Assembly: GCA_964344895.1 (NCBI GenBank)
Contig: CAYFPB010000036.1
Coordinates: 1-11,634, forward strand
DNA: 11,634 nt
Source of the DNA: UBA6164 sp964344895
GTDB taxonomy: Bacteria > Patescibacteriota > Gracilibacteria > BD1-5 > UBA6164
Direction of reading: 5' to 3'
A program made the position numbers and the translations under genes. Shown here piece after piece: positions 6,709 to 11,634 of the stretch; positions within the stretch are counted from its first letter, which is position 1, and each line of letters starts with the position of its first letter. The notes below the pieces were generated by a model, which saw nothing but the letters and a program-made list of their open reading frames with translations, was not told where the DNA came from and ran no database searches.

Positions 6709-8070
6709 ATGGACTATAAAATTTTTTGATGTAAGGTAAATAAATACTATACTGATAAATGGCTTAATTCTAAACAATTAGAGTGAAAAAAAGGTATTTT
6801 TATTGCCAGTTGTGTAGTAACAGATAATGCTAAAAGAAAATGGTTAAAATTTGTAAAAGATACTGCTAAAGAACTCCCCCCCTCTAACTCCCCCCTAGCA
6901 GGGGGAGAACCTCATAAGTTGTATATAAGCTGATGTTGAGCATTTAAAAAATGAAAAGCTCAGGATGATTTTTTTGAATTATATCCTGAAATTGAATACT
7001 TAAAAGACAGAATTGAAATCCTTTGAGAAGATCCTGAAACTCCCCCTGCTTCGCTTTCCCCCTCGATGAGGGGGACTAAGGGGGAGCTTAAAGATAAAGT
7101 AAAAAATATTTCCTGATTGTATACAAAAAAGTTTGTTTTAATACAATGATGATGTGATAGTTTTTGTACATATTGTCTAACTGTAAAAAAAAGATGAGCT
7201 CACTTTTCAAGAAAAAAAGAAGATATTTTAAAAGAAATACTTGATTTTGAAAAAATTTGATGAAAAGAGGTTGTATTAACTTGAATTAACTTGTCAGCTT
7301 GGTGACTTGATTCAACAAATGATGTTTGAAAATCTAGATTCGCCGAATTACTTGAATATATACTTGATAATACAAAAATCCATAGAATTAGAATTAGCTC
7401 TATGTGACCTGAGTTTATAAATGATGCGGTTTTAGAGTTATTTAAAAATACTAGAATATATCCCCACTTCCACTACTCTGTTCAATCATGATCTTCAAAT
7501 GTTTTAAAATCTATGGCTAGACATTATGACTGAGAATATATAAAAAATCTTCTAATTAAAACTAAAAATATAAAAAGAAATGACTGAGTAGAAATAAGTC
7601 TGTGAGCTGATATAATAGTATGATTTCCTTGAGAAACAGATGATGATTTCAAAGATACATTAGATATAATAAAAAACTCTCCTATTAACAAAGTACACGC
7701 CTTCCCTTTTTCATGACATAAATTATGAGAAAATGTTGCAGCTTGAAGCTTCCCTAACCAAATAGATGATAAAACTAAAAAAGATAGGATGTGGCAAGTT
7801 ATGGCTCTAGCTGATGAAATAAGAGATAACTTTATAGAAAATAATATATGAAAAACTCTAGAAGTTCTTATTGAGTCAGTCAAGGAAGAATCCATCCCCT
7901 CTCCATTACATTCCGAGGGACTTCCTTTACAAAAGGAAGAAACTAAGGAAAAAAAATTAAAATGGAAATGATGGACACAAAACTACATAGAAGCTGATAG
8001 TTCAAATTTTGAAATAGAAAGTTGAGAAATAAAAAGAAATTCCATAGTCTCTTGAAAACTTATCAAGTAA
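6709..8070 (+). CDS. mtaB: MtaB-like tRNA methylthiotransferase (radical SAM)
   Basis: A 453-residue frame (UGA = Gly), ATG 6709 to TAA 8068-8070. It is a MiaB-family radical SAM enzyme that adds a methylthio group at tRNA position 37. The N-terminal domain holds three cluster cysteines: Cys8 in FGCKVN, Cys35 in ASCVVTD, Cys76 in SGCGAFKKGKAQ. The radical SAM cluster is CDSFCTYC (Cys149, 153, 156), followed by LTGINLSAWG, SSMGPEF, VQSGS and VGFPGETDDDF. The C-terminal end (about 384-453) looks like a TRAM domain (LEVLIES ... WTQNYIEA). GCKVN, rather than GCQMN or GCPKN, favours MtaB (t6A to ms2t6A) over MiaB or RimO. Three palindromic repeats are translated inside it, at about residues 56-67, 111-126 and 395-415. 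It is divergent from the rnhB-queH fusion. Confidence 0.9.
6874..6911. repeat. Palindromic element in mtaB, copy 1
   Basis: C-rich and G-rich arms (CTCCCCCCTAGCAGGGGGAG) form a hairpin within an otherwise A/T-rich gene. It is translated as LPPSNSPLAGGE between Cys35 and Cys76 of the N-terminal domain. Its Gly codons are GGG and GGA although most Gly in this gene are TGA. Confidence 0.75.
7039..7089. repeat. Palindromic element in mtaB, copy 2
   Basis: CTCCCCCTGCTTCGC is followed by the hairpin CCCCCTCGATGAGGGGG and a closing AAGGGGGAG, so the two ends (CTCCCCCT / AAGGGGGAG) pair. It is translated as TPPASLSPSMRGTKGE between the N-terminal domain and the radical SAM cluster. The layout matches the element in rnhB at 6399-6439. 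Confidence 0.75.
7897..7942 (+). repeat. Palindromic element in mtaB, copy 3 (shared with 8886-8934)
   Basis: The core CCATTACATTCC and the hairpin CTTCCTTTACAAAAGGAAG match, in reverse orientation, the intergenic element after lspA (CCATTGTATTCC and CTCCCTTTAGAAAAGGGAG). Here it is translated as a Ser/Pro/Leu/Glu-rich insert within the TRAM-like domain. Confidence 0.7.
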
Positions 8071-8096
8071 AAAAGGGATGCTATGCATCCCTTTTT
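8070..8096. terminator. Bidirectional terminator between mtaB and the 103-aa gene
   Basis: A perfect 12-bp stem AAAAAGGGATGC / GCATCCCTTTTT with loop TAT starts at the last base of the mtaB stop codon. The TAG of the minus-strand gene (8081-8083) lies in the stem and loop, so the hairpin is also part of that gene's coding end. Confidence 0.85.
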
Positions 8097-8392
8097 CCTA
8101 AAGCATCAACTCAATGAAGAATAGCCCCTTCAGGCACTCCATGAATTTCAGCCAATGTAGACTCAAGTCTTCTGTTTTCTCCCCAAGCTTGTGCTGCATA
8201 GTAGTTGTTCGTCAGAACAACTCCATGATCTCCAGAAAACCATACATCACAATCCTGATAACAGTCAGGGTCAGTCAATACATCAATCATAGCTGCAAAC
8301 TCTTCAGCTTCTGATATCAGCATATTTTCTGCACCAACCAGCTCATAAAGAGCTCCTGTCTTACCTGGGGTAAAAAGATTACCAAGTTCCAT
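8081..8392 (-). CDS. Foreign-looking protein of unknown function (103 aa)
   Basis: ATG at 8392 to TAG at 8081-8083. The soluble, acidic product is not a family I recognise. Visible features: ALYELVGAE near 14-22, DPDCYQDCDVWFSGDHGVVL near 41-60 with CYQDC, and an Ala/Glu-rich helix. It differs from all neighbours. GC is clearly higher. Ten of its eleven Gly use GGN and only one (residue 94, HGVDALGK) uses TGA, whereas the neighbours mostly use TGA. It has a clear Shine-Dalgarno site (AGGAG, 7 bases before ATG), which the other genes lack, and a near-consensus promoter. If the single TGA were a stop, as in the standard code, the protein would be 93 residues; the ten-residue tail then runs into the terminator. 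Recent transfer from a standard-code donor is the likely explanation. Confidence 0.75.
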
Positions 8393-8399
8393 TAAACTT

Positions 8400-8404
8400 C
8401 TCCT
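8400..8404 (-). promoter_or_regulatory. Strong Shine-Dalgarno site of the 103-aa gene
   Basis: AGGAG on the minus strand (within AAAAAGGAGAAG), 7 bases before the ATG at 8392. It fixes this start. No other gene in the window shows a comparable site. Confidence 0.8.
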
Positions 8405-8413
8405 TTTTCATTA

Positions 8414-8441
8414 TTGTCAAAATTGACATTGTAAGTATAAC
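8414..8441 (+). promoter_or_regulatory. lspA: Candidate lspA promoter overlapping the divergent one
   Basis: TTGTCA (8414-8419) and TATAAC (8436-8441) lie 16 bases apart, pointing right, with the start about 14 bases before the lspA ATG. Its -10 overlaps the -10 of the leftward promoter (AGTATAACT), so polymerase could bind one side or the other. Confidence 0.45.
8415..8428. promoter_or_regulatory. Operator-like palindrome at the transcription start
   Basis: TGTCAA-AA-TTGACA is a perfect inverted repeat with 6-bp arms. It covers the predicted start of the minus-strand transcript and overlaps the candidate -35 of lspA, so a bound repressor could affect both. No regulator gene is seen nearby. 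Confidence 0.45.
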
Positions 8442-8461
8442 TATTTTTAACTATTTGTCAA
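8434..8461 (-). promoter_or_regulatory. Sigma-70 type promoter of the 103-aa gene
   Basis: Perfect -35 TTGACA (8456-8461) and -10 TATACT (8434-8439) with a 16-base spacer, reading left. This is the best consensus promoter in the window. Its -35 ends one base before the lspA start codon. Confidence 0.7.
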
Positions 8462-8884
8462 ATGTTTTATATAATTTTAATTTTTTGAATAGTACTAGAC
8501 TTATTTACTAAGTACTTATCCATAGAATTTTTACAAAATAAAATAAATATTTTGTGAGATTTTTTGTACCTAGATTTGGTAAAAAATCCATGAATAGCTT
8601 TTTGAATAAATGTTCCATTTTTAAAAATAGTAACTATTATTTTGATTATTTGAATTTTTTATTATTATATAAAAGAAGAAAAAATAAAAAATAGTAAATA
8701 TATAGATATTTCTTTTGCTCTAATACTATCTTGAGCTATATGAAATGCTATAGAAAGAATAATTTATTCTGAAGTAACTGATTTCATATGAGTTAAATAT
8801 TTCTCTGTATTTAACCTAGCTGACAGTTTTATTAGCATTTGAGCTATACTATATATTTATTGCTTATATAAATATAATAAATAA
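8462..8884 (+). CDS. lspA: Lipoprotein signal peptidase (signal peptidase II)
   Basis: A 140-residue frame (UGA = Gly), ATG 8462 to TAA 8882-8884, slightly short for the family. LspA is an integral membrane aspartic protease that cuts signal peptides from lipidated prolipoproteins. Motifs in order: VLDLFTKYL (Asp13), LVKNPGIAFGI at 39-49, SGAIGNAIERI at 90-100, VTDFI with catalytic Asp107, and FNLADSFISIG with catalytic Asp121. Four hydrophobic segments fit the family fold. The usual Asp-Arg after GN is Glu-Arg here, a mild change. The leader is very short and lacks a Shine-Dalgarno site. It is followed on the same strand by two further genes and may head that operon. Confidence 0.93.
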
Positions 8885-8885
8885 A

Positions 8886-8934
8886 GTTTCTCCCTTTTCT
8901 AAAGGGAGTACCCTGGAATACAATGGAAGGGGGA
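8886..8934 (-). repeat. Palindromic element after lspA (same family as in mtaB)
   Basis: CTCCCTTTTCTAAAGGGAG is a strong hairpin, followed by CCTGGAATACAATGG and GGGGGAGG. Read on the minus strand it aligns with the translated element at 7897-7942. It lies in the gap between lspA and the next gene and may weaken read-through. Confidence 0.7.
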
Positions 8935-8969
8935 GGGATTAAATAATTTAATTATTAATAAAAACAATT

Positions 8970-9719
8970 ATGAGTTTTGAACTGAAAAAAATATCGTTTA
9001 CAGATGCTTTAATCAATTCTTTATGAAGTTTGATAGCATGAATAGTATGAAGTGTTGTTATACTTATAATTACATTTTTATTAAATGATTCTGTAAATAT
9101 TCCAGCTACTTTTGATACATCTAAGGCATGACTTGAAACAAGTGCTATATTCCCTCTTATTCTTTCAATTATAACACTTATTTGAACAACTATAACTTTA
9201 TATTTAACTTATAGAATATTAAATATAACAGCTGAGCATGTTTATAAAAAAAATATAATTATATCATGACAAATTGCATTTTTTGCTTTTATAGTATATC
9301 TTTTTATTACTCCTATATATATCTATGCATGATTAATTAATTATGAATACATTATGTATGTATTTCTACTACATACTACTTTAGTAATATTTTGAACTAA
9401 TATAATTCTTGAAGTATTAAATAATTATAGACATATTTTAATATGAATATACTGAAGTTTTGTATGATTATTTTTAAGCTTATTTTTAACTTGATTAATA
9501 TTTACTTCATTTAGTACCTGAACTGCTAAACTAATATCATTAATACTTCTTTTACCTATAATAAACTTTTCTGTTACTTTCTTTAAGCAAATATTTATGC
9601 TTGCATATATCAAATACAATAAGTTCACAAATCAAGATCAACTTTGAGATATTTTTTACCAAATAGAAATGGAAGAAAAAGAACTTCTAAGAGAAGAAGA
9701 AGAAAAAAATAGTATTTAA
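8970..9719 (+). CDS. Six-helix integral membrane protein, unknown function (249 aa)
   Basis: ATG 8970 to TAA 9717-9719 with many in-frame TGA read as Gly. Six hydrophobic segments lie at about 15-38, 58-82, 97-121, 128-149, 155-180 and 187-213, and no signal peptide is seen. The C-terminal tail (214-249) is charged and very acidic (EMEEKELLREEEE), preceded by TNQDQLGDIFYQIE, probably cytoplasmic. I see no transporter or enzyme motif and do not recognise the family. It sits between lspA and the AMMECR1 gene on the same strand, with a palindromic repeat in each gap. Joint transcription is plausible, but a link in function is not shown. Confidence 0.85.
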
Positions 9720-9720
9720 T

Positions 9721-9760
9721 AACCACCCCCCTACCCCCCTCCTTAGTAAGGAGGGGGAAA
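9721..9760. repeat. Palindromic element between membrane protein and AMMECR1 genes
   Basis: CCCCCCTCCTTAGTAAGGAGGGGG is a near-perfect inverted repeat, preceded by ACCCCCCTACC, which resembles the outer repeats of the element at 5343-5429. It starts two bases after the stop codon. Confidence 0.7.
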
Positions 9761-9783
9761 TAATATAATTTAAATTACAAAAT

Positions 9784-10326
9784 ATGATAGACATAGCAAA
9801 ACAAACTATAGATTTTTATTTAAAAAATTTTAAAACTCCAAAAATTGAGGATCTTGATATAAAAGACTCTTCTCTACTTGAAAACAATGCTTCTTTATTT
9901 GTAACTATTTATAAAAATGGTGATATTAGATGAGCTTCTGGTAATATTAAAGAACTAAAAAATTCTACAGCTGAAGAGATCACAATAAATACAATAAATG
10001 CAATTTCTGCTGATCCTAGATTTGAAAAAATAAAACCTGAAGAAGCTAGTGACTTAAAAATTAGGATAGATTTAATTAGTTCTAGAAATATCCTACAGGA
10101 TAAAGAGATTTTAAGTGTTGATCCTGTAAAGTTCTGAATAATAGCATTAAAAAAAGACTATTCTAACATTGCTTGTATTTTACCAAATATAAATGGTAGT
10201 TTACTTACTTGAGAAGATTTTATTCCTGTTTTAAAATCCAAACTTAATTCAAAAGATTTTGTAGAGAGTGATCATATTCTATATAAAATAGAAACACAAG
10301 TATTTGATAATTTTAATGCAAAATAA
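9784..10326 (+). CDS. AMMECR1-domain protein
   Basis: A 180-residue frame, ATG 9784 to TAA 10324-10326. The order of motifs fits the AMMECR1 family: SLFVTIYKNGDIRGASG at 37-53, then AISADPRFEKI at 73-83, then EEASDLKIRIDLIS at 86-99. The cellular role of this family is not settled. In many bacteria it goes with Memo and radical SAM partners (AmmeMemoRadiSam), and neither is in this window. The family's RGCxG motif is RGASG here (Ala51), so its conserved cysteine is missing. The second half is less conserved (PVKFGIIALKKDY, LTGEDFIPVL). It is last in the lspA-side gene run and is followed by a strong terminator. Confidence 0.75.
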
Positions 10327-10358
10327 AAAAAATTCCAAGAAATCTTGGAATTTTTTTT
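10327..10358. terminator. Bidirectional terminator between AMMECR1 and pilin genes
   Basis: A perfect stem AAAAAATTCCAAGA / TCTTGGAATTTTTT with loop AA starts at the base after the AMMECR1 stop and lies 6 bases from the pilin stop on the other strand. A and T runs on both sides allow use in both directions. Confidence 0.85.
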
Positions 10359-10363
10359 ATTTT

Positions 10364-10942
10364 TTAATAAACTTTAGTAGCAGTTATACTATCACTAGTA
10401 CCACCTACTCAAGTTGCTGATGGATTAGTAGTTCCTACTGTTATTTTTATTTTACTACTATCAGCTCAAGCAAAGACTTCATATTGATTATCATTATTTC
10501 AACCATCTCATTTTTTTCAAGCATCTTTAGCTATATTATCAAAATTTTCTTTTTTTTCAAAAAATACTCACATCTTAAATGCTCATTGTGTTAATCAATA
10601 TTTATCATCTCATACAGTATAATATCAATTACATTTTTGACTTGATGTATTTCATTTCCAACAAATCCCTTGTCATGTTTTTGGATCTTCTAATGTTTTT
10701 GACATATATGCAGATGTACCTGATCAAAAATTAGTTGTACTTGGATACTCATCATTAGCAGCAAAATACTGATGTAAAGCTGTTTCAAATAGTTTTAAAT
10801 CATTAATTCTTGTTGAATCTCTTGCTCACTGTAATTGGGTTGTAAATACTGCTACTCATGATGTAGCTAGTATACCTATGATGGTAATAACAACTAATAG
10901 TTCTACTAATGTGAAACCTTTGTTAGTTTGTTTAATTTTCAT
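10364..10942 (-). CDS. Type IV pilin-like protein, copy 1 (192 aa)
   Basis: ATG 10942 to TAA 10364-10366 (UGA = Gly). A 9-residue leader (MKIKQTNKG) precedes the class III prepilin site GFTLVELLVV, with Glu at +5 and a hydrophobic helix at 10-33; prepilin peptidase should cut before Phe10. The globular part has two cysteines (94 and 104) that could form a disulfide loop, and a Gly/Asn-rich end. It is a type IV pilin or pseudopilin subunit. It lies 24 bases after a second pilin gene; the first 67 residues differ at only two positions, after which the two diverge. It is probably the second gene of that operon. Confidence 0.92.
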
Positions 10943-10966
10943 ATTTATTTTAATTTATTAAGTAAA

Positions 10967-11506
10967 TTAATATACTTTTACAGTTCAAGTAGACATATCT
11001 ATACCATCACTACCTGCTCAAGCAAATACCTCATACATATCATTATGATTACCTCAATCAGTTTTCTTTCAATTTCAATGAGCTATATTAGTATGATTTT
11101 CTAATTTTTCGAAATATACTCATAATTTAAAAGCACCATTAATTAATCAATAACTATCAGCAGCTACTTTATAATGTCAGTTACATAGTCCATCTGACTT
11201 TACTGTATTTGATGTAGTTTTATAACATAAAGTTTTTCAAGCTTTAGGATCTACCAATACCTTAGACATATATGGAGCTACTGCTCATGAAAAGCTTCAA
11301 TTAGCTGGATATTCATCATTGGCAGCAAAGTATTGGTGTAGAGCTGTTTCAAATAGTTTCATGTCGTTGATTCTTGTTGAATCTCTAGCTCATTGTAGTT
11401 GGGTTGTGAATACTGCTACTCATGATGTAGCTAGTATACCTATGATGGTAATAACAACTAGTAGTTCTACTAGTGTGAAACCTTTGTTAGTTTGTTTAGT
11501 TTTCAT
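10967..11506 (-). CDS. Type IV pilin-like protein, copy 2 (179 aa)
   Basis: ATG 11506 to TAA 10967-10969 (UGA = Gly). It has the same leader (MKTKQTNKG), GFTLVELLVV cleavage region and N-terminal helix as the pilin after it. Cysteines 94 and 108 match the pair in copy 1, but the loop is four residues longer. The ends share YEVFAGA and a final KVY. The constant helix packs the pilus core, while the variable C-terminal half would face outward; this is known of the family. It is the promoter-proximal gene of the pair. Assembly genes such as pilB, pilC or pilD are not in the window. Confidence 0.92.
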
Positions 11507-11550
11507 AATTATAATAGATAGTTTATATAATATATTTAATTGTAATTCCT

Positions 11551-11578
11551 ACTATATTTATAAATAAAAAAATTTCAA
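11551..11578 (-). promoter_or_regulatory. Promoter of the pilin operon
   Basis: TTGAAA (11573-11578) and TATAGT (11551-11556) lie 16 bases apart, reading left, about 45 bases before the ATG at 11506. The leader is AT-rich and without a clear Shine-Dalgarno site. Further upstream, CTGG and CCAG (11585-11603) form only a weak inverted repeat. Confidence 0.5.
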
Positions 11579-11634
11579 GTTTTTCTGGTCATTTTCTTTC
11601 CAGCGTGAAAAATTAACAAAAAATAATACTTAGT

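Noticed and set aside
7524..7895. 123-codon open frame on the minus strand
   Set aside because: It lies antisense to the well-supported radical SAM and TRAM part of mtaB.
6709..8070. UGA read as tryptophan (code 4)
   Set aside because: TGA positions match conserved Gly, not Trp, and TGG is used for Trp in the same genes.
9425..9628. 67-codon open frame on the minus strand
   Set aside because: It is antisense to the six-helix membrane protein and has no motif or signal of its own.
11319..11567. 82-codon open frame on the plus strand
   Set aside because: It is antisense to the pilin N-terminal region and runs across the pilin promoter.

Overview
The window comes from a very AT-rich bacterium that reads UGA as glycine (genetic code 25). 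This points to the Absconditabacteria (SR1) / Gracilibacteria (BD1-5) group of the Patescibacteria (CPR). With TGA read as Gly, every real gene becomes one long open frame ending in TAA or TAG, and in-frame TGA falls on invariant glycines (the RNase HII GIDEAGRG start, GCKVN and GFPGE of the methylthiotransferase, NPGIAF and GNAIER of LspA). Under the standard code the same genes look like short broken ORFs.

Layout. 1-1056 (minus): secreted protein with fibrinogen-like domains; the second domain is cut by an in-frame TAA. 1057-1519: non-coding, with degenerate repeats, two promoters, a terminator and a doubtful Cys-rich small ORF. 1520-4414 (plus): 964-residue membrane protein with an acidic cytoplasmic head, three membrane helices and about six PKD/Ig-like repeats. 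4425-5323 (minus): two coupled genes of unknown function. 5427-6635 (minus): one ORF joining RNase HII to the queuosine enzyme QueH. 6709-8070 (plus): MtaB-type tRNA methylthiotransferase. 8081-8392 (minus): a foreign-looking 103-residue gene. 8462-10326 (plus): lspA, a six-helix membrane protein and an AMMECR1-domain protein. 10364-11506 (minus): two tandem type IV pilins.

Themes. Surface biology is prominent: pilins, fibrinogen-like adhesin, PKD protein and lipoprotein signal peptidase. This would suit an attached, host-dependent or predatory cell, which is an inference. Two genes modify tRNA (QueH, MtaB).

The most striking feature is a set of short GC-rich palindromic elements. They lie between genes and also inside coding frames, where they are translated as low-complexity inserts: three in mtaB, one in rnhB-queH, one in the PKD gene and one in the 232-residue gene. 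They resemble Rickettsia palindromic elements in behaviour. The other main oddities are the RNase HII-QueH fusion and the 103-residue gene, which has a standard-code glycine codon pattern, higher GC, a Shine-Dalgarno site and a consensus promoter with an operator-like palindrome.
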